Below, piece by piece: positions 24,570-32,991 of a stretch of DNA of 64,000 bases. Below the pieces are notes generated by a model. That model was not told the origin of the DNA and made no database searches. It saw only the letters and a list, made by a program, of their open reading frames with translations. This stretch comes from Oleiagrimonas sp. C23AA (GTDB taxonomy: Bacteria > Pseudomonadota > Gammaproteobacteria > Xanthomonadales > Rhodanobacteraceae): NCBI RefSeq assembly GCF_011759385.1, contig NZ_JAARLY010000009.1:62001-126000 (forward strand). The letters are read 5' to 3'. A program made the translations under genes and the position numbers. Numbering within the stretch: the first letter of the stretch is position 1; each line of letters starts with the position of its first letter.

Positions 24570-27353
24570 ATGCCCACTCATCGCACATCCCGCCGGCGTC
24601 TGCGCCGACACCTTCTGGCGGCCTGTCTGGGCGCTGCGCTGCTGCCGGCAGCGCACGCCACCACCACCGTCACCGATGGCCACGCCCGCTTTGAATTGCT
24701 GACCCCATCGCTGGTGCGCATGGAGTACGCGCCGGACGGCCACTTTGTCGATGTGCACACGGCCGTGGTCATCCAGCGCGACTGGGCTGATGTGCCGGTG
24801 AAAACCACGCACAAGGATGGCTGGCTGGTGATCGACACCGGCAAGCTGACGCTGCGTTATCACAGCGGCACCGGCGCCTTTGATGCCAAGAACCTGAAAG
24901 TGGCCTGGGCCAAGCCTGCGCCGGATGCACCGCACACCTGGCAACCCGGACAGGTCGACCACCGCAACCTGGGTGGCGTCACCTATTCGCTGGACAACAT
25001 CGCCAAACAAAACCTTCAAGCGCCCGATATTGCCACCGGCAGCCCCGCGCACGACATCATCCCGGGCATCGATATCCTGCTGCACAAAGCCCAGCCCGGC
25101 CTGCTCAGCCGCAGCGGCTACGCGCTGATCGACGACAGCGATACGCCGCTGTGGCAAGCGGACACACAGTGGATTTCACCGCGTAAAAATACGGGCCAGC
25201 AGGACTGGTACCTGTTTACCTATACCGACAACTACCGCGATGTGCTGGCCGAATACGCCAAGCTGTGCGGCGCCATTCCCATGGTGCCACGCTGGGTGCT
25301 GGGCAACTGGCTGACCGATTTCAACTTCGAGTACTTCCCGGGCACCTGGATGGCCCGCCAGGCGCAGCAAAAGCACTACAACAGCCACAAGCTGGAAAGC
25401 GACATCACACGCCTCACCGGGCACGGCATACCGGTCGATGCGATGACGCTGGATTTTGCCTGGCACAACTACGGGTGGCAGGGCGGCTACGACTGGAGCC
25501 CGCTGGTACCGCATCCGGATCGATTCATCCAGTGGCTGCACCAGCGTGACATCAAGCTGGTGTTGAACGATCACCCCGGCTACGCCAACAGCCCGGAGAG
25601 CATCCTCTCCTACAGCGACAGCCACGCCCCGCAAGTGCTTGCCGATCTGGGCCGCGCAGCACCGGCCAAGCCAGGCGTGGATATCTCGCTGGCCGGTCCC
25701 TGGAAATTCCGCACCGATCCGCACCAGGTGGGCATGCAGCGCGGCTGGTTCGACACCGGCATCGACGACAGCCACTGGCGCAGCCTGCGCACCGATAGCG
25801 ACTGGGAACATCAAGGCCTGCCCGACTATACCGGCATCGCCTGGTACCGCCGCCGCGTCACTTTGCCCGCCGACCTACCCAAGCATCTTTACCTGTACTT
25901 GGGCGATGTCGGCGGCGATTACAGCCTGTATATCAACGGCAACCCGGTACGCCACAGCCATACCTGGTGGCCGCGCACGCTGACCTATGCCGACGTGCGC
26001 CCCTACGTGAAGCCCGGCCAGCCGGTGGAAATCGCGCTCAAGGTGAGCGCCGGGGCACGCGGCTCGGGCATTGCGCGTGGCCCGCTGGCCTTGCGCGACA
26101 TCAAGCCGGCGCAGGCGATCACCTTCAACCTGGCCGACAAGCACCAGGCCCAGGTGTTCATGGACGACCTGCACGCGCCTCTGATGCGCCAGGGCGTGGA
26201 TGCCTGGTGGGTCGACGGTGGCAGCGGCGCGGCCCACATGCGCGGTCTGGACCCGCAACTGTGGACCAACAAGGTGTTCTATGACTTCACCGCCCAGGCC
26301 ACCGGTGAGCGCGGCTTCATCCTGGGCCGCTACGGCGGCTGGGGCAGCGAGCGCTATCCGGGCTACTTCACCGGCGACACCTATTCCCAGTGGCCGGTGC
26401 TGGCCTACGAGGTGGCCTTCACGGCGCGTGCCGGCAATGTGCTGGTGCCGTACGTCAGTCACGACATCGGCGGTTTTCACGGCGCCAACATCCCATTCCA
26501 GATGTACGCACGCTGGGTCGAGTTCGGCACCTTCAGCCCGATCCTGCGCCTGCACGCGGCGCATGAAAATCCGCTGGAAGGCAACACGCGCCTGCCGTGG
26601 AACTACGGCGCCAAAGGAATGGCGCTGGTGAAGAAATATTTCCGCCTGCGCCATGCGCTGATGCCGTATCTGTACAGCTATGCATGGCAGGCCCACACCC
26701 AGGCCATGCCGTTGCTGCGCCCGCTGTACTTGAGCCATCCCACCCTGGACGCGGCCTATACGCACCCGCATGAGTATTACTTCGGCGCCAACCTGCTGGT
26801 CGCGCCCATGGTCAGTGCCGGCCGTTCGCGCGATGTTTATCTGCCGCCCGGTGAATGGATCGACTACTTCACCGGCGCCACGCTGCACGGTGGTCGCACC
26901 CAGCATGTGAGCGTGGCCGACGATGCCATTGCGGTGTACGTGCGCGCCGGCGGCATTGTGCCCGAGCGCGATATGCACACACCGCCTGGCAACCACACCT
27001 CACGCATGGTCATCAATGCCTATGGTGACGGCAGCGGCCACTTCACGCTGTATCAGGATGATGGCAAGAGCATGGCTTACACCAAGGGCGAGCATGCCAC
27101 CACCGCTCTCGACTACCGCAGTGACCACACTGGCACCCACACCTTGACCATCGGCGCCGCGCAAGGCCATTACCAGGGCCAACCCGCGCAGCGCGATTTC
27201 AGTGTGCGCATTCATGCCATCACGCGTCCACAGGCGGTACAGGTCGATGGCGCGCCCTTCACGCACTGGACCTGGGATGACGCCACGCACACGGCACGCA
27301 TTGATCTGCCCACGCTGGGTGCCGATCAATCGGTTAGCGTCGTGCTTCACTAG
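24570..27353 (+). CDS. secreted GH31 glycosidase with a beta-sandwich domain inserted in the barrel
   Basis: A 927-aa exported enzyme (signal peptide about 1-30, ending AAHA). The N-terminal GH31 beta-sandwich is followed by a TIM barrel (LTDFNFEYFPGTW, LVLNDHPGYA). Between the strand LVLNDHP and the nucleophile strand, residues about 370-520 form an extra jelly-roll resembling the GH2 sugar-binding domain (GPWKFR, YTGIAWYRRRVTLP, YLGDVGGDYSLYING). The barrel then resumes with nucleophile Asp549 (WWVDGG) and acid/base Asp603 (FTGDTYSQW), plus DIGGFHG and C-terminal beta domains. Activity is probably alpha-glucosidase or alpha-xylosidase-like. AAGGA lies ahead of ATG 24570. An intrinsic terminator lies just upstream. 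Confidence 0.9.
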   Translation: MPTHRTSRRRLRRHLLAACLGAALLPAAHATTTVTDGHARFELLTPSLVRMEYAPDGHFVDVHTAVVIQRDWADVPVKTTHKDGWLVIDTGKLTLRYHSGTGAFDAKNLKVAWAKPAPDAPHTWQPGQVDHRNLGGVTYSLDNIAKQNLQAPDIATGSPAHDIIPGIDILLHKAQPGLLSRSGYALIDDSDTPLWQADTQWISPRKNTGQQDWYLFTYTDNYRDVLAEYAKLCGAIPMVPRWVLGNWLTDFNFEYFPGTWMARQAQQKHYNSHKLESDITRLTGHGIPVDAMTLDFAWHNYGWQGGYDWSPLVPHPDRFIQWLHQRDIKLVLNDHPGYANSPESILSYSDSHAPQVLADLGRAAPAKPGVDISLAGPWKFRTDPHQVGMQRGWFDTGIDDSHWRSLRTDSDWEHQGLPDYTGIAWYRRRVTLPADLPKHLYLYLGDVGGDYSLYINGNPVRHSHTWWPRTLTYADVRPYVKPGQPVEIALKVSAGARGSGIARGPLALRDIKPAQAITFNLADKHQAQVFMDDLHAPLMRQGVDAWWVDGGSGAAHMRGLDPQLWTNKVFYDFTAQATGERGFILGRYGGWGSERYPGYFTGDTYSQWPVLAYEVAFTARAGNVLVPYVSHDIGGFHGANIPFQMYARWVEFGTFSPILRLHAAHENPLEGNTRLPWNYGAKGMALVKKYFRLRHALMPYLYSYAWQAHTQAMPLLRPLYLSHPTLDAAYTHPHEYYFGANLLVAPMVSAGRSRDVYLPPGEWIDYFTGATLHGGRTQHVSVADDAIAVYVRAGGIVPERDMHTPPGNHTSRMVINAYGDGSGHFTLYQDDGKSMAYTKGEHATTALDYRSDHTGTHTLTIGAAQGHYQGQPAQRDFSVRIHAITRPQAVQVDGAPFTHWTWDDATHTARIDLPTLGADQSVSVVLH

Positions 27354-27369
27354 GCATCGACTCTGCAAC

Positions 27370-27407
27370 GGCGGCGCGCACTAGAGGGTAGCGTCCGCCA
27401 CTTTTTT
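27370..27407 (+). terminator. weak candidate terminator between GH31 and the next gene
   Basis: GGCGG (27370-27374) can pair with CCGCC (27395-27399), extended by partly matched CGC/GCG, and TTTTTT follows at 27402-27407. The stem is interrupted and the loop is long, so this is a weak call. Confidence 0.3.
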
Positions 27408-27426
27408 AGCCATCCATACAGCCAAA

Positions 27427-29694
27427 ATGACATTGACGATGTTGCGATCACTGACGGCCACTTTCTGCACCTTCCTGGCCATGGCCAGCCTGCCGGCATC
27501 GGCCGGGGCGCCCACCGTGCCTGCGCTCACCCAGCAAGCGCCCGGGCCGCGTCAGTTTCTGGCCCAGCCGGGACAACGCGGCATCGTTCAGGGCTACGCG
27601 CGGCATGGCCTGGAGGCGTGGATTTATCCGTTTCAGTTGCTGACCGACTACCGCGTCAGCCTGTTGCGCGAGGACGGCACACGGCTGCCACTGCACGACT
27701 TGCCCATGCAAACCCGAGTCACACCGGCCAGTGTCGAGCGCATCTATAGCGGCCAGGACTTCACCCTGACCGAGCAGTGGTTCGTACCGCGCAAGCGCTC
27801 GGGCATCGTCATGAGCTACCAGGTCACGGGCAAGCGCACCTTGCAGCTGCGTGTGACATTCGAGCCATCGCTCAACCTGATGTGGCCCGGCGCCATCGGC
27901 GGCCAATCATCCAGCTGGGATGCCTCACTGCATACCTTTGTGCTGCACGAAGGGCGCAATCGCTATCGCGCGTTTATCGGTTCGCCACAGGCCAGCGTCC
28001 ACAGCGCGCCGGACGACTACAGCCAGCCCTGGCACAGCCACCGCACGCTCTCGCTGGCGCTGCCGGTCAGCGCCCATCATCCGGCCCAGGTGCTGATGAG
28101 TCTGGACCTGCCCGGTCATGATGATGGCCCGGCCCAGTACAAGGCGCTGGGTGCACATTGGCAAACCTGGCTCAACCAATCACGCCAGGCCTACCAGGCG
28201 CGCCTGGCCGCCATGGCGGTGCTCGATACACCGGATGCCGACGCCAACCGCGCGTTTCGCTGGGCCGAAGTGGCCCTGGAGCAGGCCTGGGTGTGCAACC
28301 CGCAGCTGGGCTGCGGTCTGATCGGCGGCTATGGTCCATCGCGCGACACGCGCCGCCCCCAATACGACTGGTTCTTCGGTGGTGATGGCATGGTCGCCGC
28401 GGCCGGCCTCTCCGCCGTTGGCGACGCACAGCGCGTGCGCGATGAATACGCCTTCCTGCGTCGCTATCAGGACCCGCACAACGGCCAAATGTGGCATGAG
28501 CTGTCGCAAAGTGCCGGCCTGATCGACTGGAAGGCCTACCCCTACCAGTTTGTGCATGTCGACACGTCGATGGACTATCTGAGCCACGCGGCCGACATCT
28601 GGCGCACCCACGCCGACAAGGCATGGCTGGACACCAGCTGGCACTCGCTGCTGGGTGCCTGGCACTACATGGGCTCGGTGCGCGATGCCAAAACCGGCCT
28701 GCCGGTCATTCCGCCGGGCAAACACGGCCAGAACGAGCAGCTGAGCATGCACGATGAGCTCAGCCTCTCGCTGTCGATGCTCGATGCCGAGCGCGGCTTC
28801 GCGGTGCTGGCACGTGCGCATGGCGACCCGACGCTGGCCAACACCGCGGCGGCACACGCAACGGCGCTGCAAAAGGCCATCGGCCAACGCTATTGGGATG
28901 CAGCCAGCGGCTTTCCCTACCAGGGGTTCCAGCGCGGCGGTCAGCCGGTTTCACAGCGCAAACCGCCGATTGCGGCCCTGGACAGCGAGGCATTCAGCCA
29001 CGCGCAACGCCTGCGCATGCTCGATGCGCTGCTCAAACCGGACTATCTGAGCGCCTGGGGGCTGCGCAGCCTGCCCACCGACGATGCCGGCTACGACGCC
29101 AACGCCTATGCCAGCGGCAGCGTGTGGCCGGTGGCCAATGCCAGCTTCGCCACCGCGCTCTGGCATCACGGGCGCGATGCCAAGGCATTGGAGATCTGGA
29201 AAACGCTGGTCGCCGATACCGACATCGACGCACCGGGCCATATCGACGAGGTGCTCTCGGGCGATACCTTCCGGCCACTGGATGTCTCGGTGCCCGAGCA
29301 GAGTTGGTCCTCGGCCGGATTCATCCTGGCCAGCGTGCACGGGCTGTTCGGCTATCGGCCTGACGCTCCGGCGCATCGCTTCATGCTGGCGCCGCACCTG
29401 CCCGCCGGGTGGCCCTACATGGCCCTTAAACGGCTTCCCTTCGGCGACAACCAGGTGGACGTCAAGGTAGTGCGCACATCCCACGGCCAGCGCGTCACGC
29501 TGGCCCTCGCGCATACGGGGGCCAACGCAGCCTGGCAGCTGACCCCGCCTGCCGGCTGTACGCCCTCAAGGCCTCCGTCCGACTCCGCCGCTATCGGCAG
29601 CCACCATAGGGACAACGCACCAACCAACGACGTAAAAGGCACTTTCGATGGCAAATTGCGCGTTCAGATTGCGCTGCGTTGCGGCCCGCAATAG
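27427..29694 (+). CDS. secreted (alpha/alpha)6-barrel glycosidase, debranching-enzyme-like
   Basis: A 755-aa exported protein (signal peptide about 1-27, ending ASAG). An N-terminal beta-sandwich (about 50-260) precedes a helical six-hairpin catalytic domain (about 270-690). Motifs include YDWFFGGDGMVAAAG, HNGQMWHELSQ, DTSMDYLSHAADIW and HIDEVLSGDTFRP with VPEQSWSSAG. These resemble glycogen-debranching/GH63/GH133-like enzymes, where acidic residues in such segments are catalytic, but I cannot place it in a defined family. It is the last gene of the alpha-glucoside locus and probably trims branched or unusual glucans in the periplasm. No good ribosome site is seen; ATG 27439 is an alternative start. 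Confidence 0.78.
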   Translation: MTLTMLRSLTATFCTFLAMASLPASAGAPTVPALTQQAPGPRQFLAQPGQRGIVQGYARHGLEAWIYPFQLLTDYRVSLLREDGTRLPLHDLPMQTRVTPASVERIYSGQDFTLTEQWFVPRKRSGIVMSYQVTGKRTLQLRVTFEPSLNLMWPGAIGGQSSSWDASLHTFVLHEGRNRYRAFIGSPQASVHSAPDDYSQPWHSHRTLSLALPVSAHHPAQVLMSLDLPGHDDGPAQYKALGAHWQTWLNQSRQAYQARLAAMAVLDTPDADANRAFRWAEVALEQAWVCNPQLGCGLIGGYGPSRDTRRPQYDWFFGGDGMVAAAGLSAVGDAQRVRDEYAFLRRYQDPHNGQMWHELSQSAGLIDWKAYPYQFVHVDTSMDYLSHAADIWRTHADKAWLDTSWHSLLGAWHYMGSVRDAKTGLPVIPPGKHGQNEQLSMHDELSLSLSMLDAERGFAVLARAHGDPTLANTAAAHATALQKAIGQRYWDAASGFPYQGFQRGGQPVSQRKPPIAALDSEAFSHAQRLRMLDALLKPDYLSAWGLRSLPTDDAGYDANAYASGSVWPVANASFATALWHHGRDAKALEIWKTLVADTDIDAPGHIDEVLSGDTFRPLDVSVPEQSWSSAGFILASVHGLFGYRPDAPAHRFMLAPHLPAGWPYMALKRLPFGDNQVDVKVVRTSHGQRVTLALAHTGANAAWQLTPPAGCTPSRPPSDSAAIGSHHRDNAPTNDVKGTFDGKLRVQIALRCGPQ

Positions 29695-29926
29695 CAGTGC
29701 ATTCATGCACTTTGCCGTGTACAGCAAAAATTTATGAAAATTTCTGTTGTAGTTTTGCACCACAAGCCGTAACGTTCGCCTTGCTGAGTTCCAAGGGTCA
29801 CCGTGAATCGTGGCCCGATGCTGTAGATTGAAGTTCCACTACACCGTTGTACCCGCTTCCTCCTTGCAACCAGCATATCTGCCGCCATGCGGCTTCTTTA
29901 TCTGTTTGTTCCAAGGAGCAATAAAA
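29695..29926 (+). promoter_or_regulatory. AT-rich upstream region and leader of the cold-shock gene
   Basis: The 232-bp gap contains an AT-rich imperfect dyad at 29721-29747 (ACAG at one end, CTGT at the other, around AAAATTT units), which could serve as a UP element or protein site. The rest is a plausible long leader, as is typical of cspA-type mRNAs that fold differently in the cold. AAGGAG sits at 29913-29918. No exact promoter can be assigned. Confidence 0.4.
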
Positions 29927-30136
29927 ATGTCTCAGACCGAAACCGGTACCGTGAAGTGGTTCAACGACGCCAAGGGCTTTGGCTTCATCGCTCGTGAGAG
30001 CGGCGACGACGTGTTCGTGCATTTCCGCGCCATCCAGTCGCAGGGCTTCAAGAGCCTGGAAGAAGGCCAGAAGGTCTCCTTCGTCGTGACCCAGGGCCAG
30101 AAGGGCCTGCAGGCTGATCAGGTGCAGGTCATCTGA
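29927..30136 (+). CDS. cspA: cold-shock protein, CspA family
   Basis: A 69-aa single cold-shock domain protein, an RNA chaperone that binds single-stranded nucleic acid. RNP1 (KGFGFIAR) and RNP2 (VFVHFRAI) are intact, preceded by [10 protein letters not shown]. The strong AAGGAG is 8 nt ahead of ATG 29927; a longer upstream frame is only leader sequence. A strong intrinsic terminator follows. The gene symbol is by family; paralogues are likely elsewhere. Confidence 0.96.
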   Translation: MSQTETGTVKWFNDAKGFGFIARESGDDVFVHFRAIQSQGFKSLEEGQKVSFVVTQGQKGLQADQVQVI

Positions 30137-30157
30137 TCAGGCTTGCCTAAAGCCTTC

Positions 30158-30189
30158 AAAAAAGCCCGGCCTTGTGCCGGGCTTTTTTT
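30158..30189. terminator. bidirectional intrinsic terminator
   Basis: AAAAAA then GCCCGGC (30164-30170), loop CTTGT, GCCGGGC (30176-30182) then TTTTTTT (30183-30189). The symmetric A and T tracts allow termination on both strands, serving cspA on the plus strand and the small gene on the minus strand. Confidence 0.92.
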
Positions 30190-30242
30190 ATGCCTTTAAA
30201 ACCGCTTCCTATCAGGGCCGCGGCTTACCGGCACATCAGCGA

Positions 30243-30401
30243 CTAATCGCTATCGCGGCCACCGGGCGGGCCGGCGTCCGGCGCCTGCCCGGCGCGCGTC
30301 TCCTCGCGAGCCGCACGCTTCTTGGCTTGCTTTTGCTCTTTCTGCTTCTTCTTGGCGATTTCGCGTTGACGTTTCTCGTAGGAATAGTTGGGCTTGGCCA
30401 A
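30243..30401 (-). CDS. 52-residue basic conserved protein
   Basis: A short frame starting at TTG 30401 reads MAKPNYSYEKRQREIAKKKQ and continues with more Lys/Arg-rich helix (residues about 9-34), then a flexible Gly/Pro/Asp tail ending GGRDSD. The opening pattern 'NYSxEKRQREIAKKK' is one I know from small uncharacterised proteins of Xanthomonadales and other gammaproteobacteria. Charge suggests RNA or ribosome contact, but no function is established. It ends just before the bidirectional terminator shared with cspA. The TTG start lacks a clear ribosome site. Confidence 0.75.
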   Translation of the reverse strand: MAKPNYSYEKRQREIAKKKQKEQKQAKKRAAREETRAGQAPDAGPPGGRDSD

Positions 30402-30482
30402 TAGAGGTCTCTCGGTTTGGATCAGTAAGGTGTTGCCCGGCCGCGCTGCCTGATGGGCACGCGCACCGAGCAGGCCGGCGGC

Positions 30483-30785
30483 TTACAGGGTGCGCAGCGG
30501 AATGCTGCGGTCCTCGCCAGCGGCGTAGTCATCACGCACCTGCCGGCAGTATGGGCCGTTCATCACGAAACGGCGGCATATCAGCGGTCGGCTTTCGTAG
30601 ATGCCGCAGTTCATGCGCGCGCCATCCAGGGCCACACACCAGCCCTCGTCATCACGCGCCATCACATGCAGCCCTGAATCCAGATGCGTGGTCAGATGTT
30701 CAGGGATGGCATCTTCCGGCTGCAGCACCACCGTCAAACGGCAACACACGGCATCGCAGCGCGCGCAATGGGCGGCATCGCTCAA
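30483..30785 (-). CDS. YkgJ-family cysteine-cluster protein
   Basis: A 100-aa protein with the zinc/iron-chelating CxxCxxxC-type pattern: HCARCDAVCC near residue 7, then MNCGIYESRPLICRRF and YC later. This is the YkgJ/UPF0153 cysteine cluster, assumed to bind a metal or Fe-S centre; biochemical roles are poorly known. It overlaps the upstream methyltransferase gene by 4 nt (ATGA at 30782-30785), so the two are translationally coupled and may act together. Confidence 0.88.
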   Translation of the reverse strand: MSDAAHCARCDAVCCRLTVVLQPEDAIPEHLTTHLDSGLHVMARDDEGWCVALDGARMNCGIYESRPLICRRFVMNGPYCRQVRDDYAAGEDRSIPLRTL

Positions 30786-31453
30786 GCGGCGCTCTCCTGG
30801 ACCAGGCGTGTGTAGTGCAGCATGCGACCACGATAAGGGGCCACATCCTCATCGTCCATCGGCGCGCGCGTCTCGGCTAGGGAAAAGCCCTGCGCGGCCA
30901 GCATGCGGCTGAAACGGTTGCTGCTGCCTCGGCCCGGATCGGTCAGCATCACCTGCGCGTGCGGCAACGCATGGCGCTTGACCACATCGGCAATCAGCTG
31001 CGCATGGCCGATTTCGTACAGCACGTCGCTGGCGATGATCACATCGAACTGGCCCAGCGTCGGCAACGGCGTATCCCAGCGCAGCTGGCGATAATGCACC
31101 GCCGGCAGCTCATTGAGTGCGGCGTTGTAGGCCAGAAACGGCTCGGTCAACGGATGCAGGTCCGAGGCCACCACGTCAGCACCACGGCTGTGCAGCACCA
31201 GGCTGGCCAGGCCGATGCCACAGCCCAGTTCCAGAATGCGCTTGCCCTGGATATCGAACGAATGCATGGTTTGGGCCAGCAACCGCCCGGAAGGCCACAG
31301 CTGGCCAAAAAGGCTCCATTGGGCCGAGGAAATACCCAGCCGCTCGCAGTGACCATCCGGATCGCAGAACTGCTGCTTGTCGCTCAGCACGCGCAAACGA
31401 AACACGCGCCCACCCACGGGCACGGTCATCAGACGGGTCGAATATCCGAGCAT
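30782..31453 (-). CDS. class I SAM-dependent methyltransferase, METTL/Methyltransf_16-like
   Basis: A 223-aa enzyme. The SAM-binding motif I is ILELGCGIGLASLVL (about residue 75), then VVASDLHPL and FDVIIASDVLYE as motif III/IV. The layout resembles the lysine-methyltransferase-like METTL family and predicted bacterial protein methyltransferases. I start it at ATG 31453 (MLGYSTRLMTVPV); the 83-residue upstream extension is low-complexity intergenic sequence. It is coupled to a YkgJ cysteine-cluster gene by a 4-nt overlap. The target is unknown. Confidence 0.85.
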   Translation of the reverse strand: MLGYSTRLMTVPVGGRVFRLRVLSDKQQFCDPDGHCERLGISSAQWSLFGQLWPSGRLLAQTMHSFDIQGKRILELGCGIGLASLVLHSRGADVVASDLHPLTEPFLAYNAALNELPAVHYRQLRWDTPLPTLGQFDVIIASDVLYEIGHAQLIADVVKRHALPHAQVMLTDPGRGSSNRFSRMLAAQGFSLAETRAPMDDEDVAPYRGRMLHYTRLVQESAA

Positions 31454-31696
31454 GTCGGCTCCCGGGAAGGCCACCCCAAGTGCGGGGCGAAAAGGCAAGA
31501 AGGGGGAGCGAGGCGAGCGGCCGAAGGGGCCGTACGGAACGCGCGAGGCGAGCAAGTACCCGGCAAATGGTACACCAAGCGACACCACCCCGTACCGGCG
31601 CGGGCTACGCACGCGCTTTCCGGCGCATGAAACATTTGCCGACTGGCGTGTATACCCTGATGAAGCCCGCTGCCCGGCGGACATGGGGAAATATTC

Positions 31697-32488
31697 ATGC
31701 ATCGCACGTTACGCACGCTAGGTGGTGCCCTGGCCCTGACTGTTCTGCTTACCGCCTGCCAGCACCCGGCCGACTCGCAGGCTTCGGCGCATGCCGACAA
31801 CACGCGCACCCTGGTCATGTATTCGGTGCCACCAGCCATGACACAACGCCTCAGCGCCGTACTCGAGCAGACCCTGGAACCGCATGACCGCGTAACATCG
31901 CCGGCGCCAGGGCGCCTGCTGGTATATGCACCCCACGCCAGCCAAACCTCGATTCGCGAGGCGCTCGATACCCTGGCCCAGCAAAAGTCAGACCGTCAGC
32001 CGGCCGCCATGCAGGTCCACTTCTGGCTGGTCAACGGCTTTACTGGACAGGGCAAGGATGATGCATCGCTCAAGCCGCTGACCCAGGCACTGAGCCCGAT
32101 ACGCAATTCTCTGGGTTCCATGCATTTTGCGCTGGACGAGAGCGTTTCAATGGTGGCGCAGCCGGATGGCAACTTCGCCAACACGAAGACCGGCAGCAAG
32201 CACGAATACCTGGTGCAATTGAAGCCGCAAGACAGCCAGTCGGTGAGCGCGAAAATAAAATTCCAAGACAGCGCCGGCGGTGGCCTCAGCCAGCTGGAAA
32301 CCCAGGTAGACCTACGCACCGGGCACTATGTGGTGCTGGCACAGGCGCCCGGTATACGCAGCGGCTATCTGAAACAGACCGGCCCTTTTAGTCTCTCTGC
32401 AGTCAGCAAAGCCGAAGCCGATCGTCAGGGCCCAGCCCCCACGCTGCGACTGCTGATCATCCGAATCGACCCTGTCAGTGGTGTCTGA
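31697..32488 (+). CDS. hypothetical lipoprotein upstream of an ECF sigma gene
   Basis: A 263-aa protein with a lipoprotein signal (lipobox LLTAC at about residues 17-21). The rest has alternating strands and helices with a segment (SVPPAMTQRLSAVLEQTL, LLVYAPHASQTSIREALDTL) that recalls secretin N-domain or STAUD-like modules, but I do not recognise a family. It ends 8 bp ahead of an ECF sigma gene and a small membrane gene, so the three look like one operon. A surface-sensing role is inference only. Confidence 0.75.
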   Translation: MHRTLRTLGGALALTVLLTACQHPADSQASAHADNTRTLVMYSVPPAMTQRLSAVLEQTLEPHDRVTSPAPGRLLVYAPHASQTSIREALDTLAQQKSDRQPAAMQVHFWLVNGFTGQGKDDASLKPLTQALSPIRNSLGSMHFALDESVSMVAQPDGNFANTKTGSKHEYLVQLKPQDSQSVSAKIKFQDSAGGGLSQLETQVDLRTGHYVVLAQAPGIRSGYLKQTGPFSLSAVSKAEADRQGPAPTLRLLIIRIDPVSGV

Positions 32489-32496
32489 GACAGGGC

Positions 32497-32991
32497 ATGA
32501 CACTGCGAAGGAGCGCATTGGAGGCAAGCTACCTGCGATTGGAAAAGCCGCTCTATAACGTGCTTTTCCGCCTGCTCTGGCATGCCGAGGACAGTCAGGA
32601 CATGATCCATGAAGCCTATGCACGCCTCTGGAAGCGCCGCGAACGCATTGACCCGTCACGCCTGGATGCGCTGGTCTGGACCACGGCGCTCAATCTGGCG
32701 CGCAATCGCCTGCGCTGGAGCGCTCTTTGGCGCTGGGCGCCCATGGAGGAAACCGACCACTTGGACCACCAGCGCACACCAGAGACTGAGCACGCCTCAC
32801 ACGAACTGCGCCGTGCGCTCGGTCAACTACCGATGCTGTCACAGCAAGTGCTGCTGCTGTCCGAGTTTGCCGGCTTGAGCGGCGCCGAGATGGCCGAGCT
32901 GTTACGCATTCCGAAAGGCACGGTCGCTTCACGCAAGCACCACGCCATGGATCACCTACGCCGCCAATTGGGAGGACGCCAGCATGGGTGA
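32497..32991 (+). CDS. ECF-type RNA polymerase sigma factor
   Basis: A 164-aa sigma-70 family protein with region 2 (about 10-80: YNVLFRLLWHAEDSQDMIHEAYARLWKRRE) and region 4 (about 105-160: LPMLSQQVLLLSEFAGLSGAEMAELLRIPKGTVASR). It lacks sigma 1 and 3 domains, as is usual for ECF factors. It overlaps the next gene by 8 nt, the arrangement of sigma/anti-sigma pairs. Confidence 0.93.
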   Translation: MTLRRSALEASYLRLEKPLYNVLFRLLWHAEDSQDMIHEAYARLWKRRERIDPSRLDALVWTTALNLARNRLRWSALWRWAPMEETDHLDHQRTPETEHASHELRRALGQLPMLSQQVLLLSEFAGLSGAEMAELLRIPKGTVASRKHHAMDHLRRQLGGRQHG

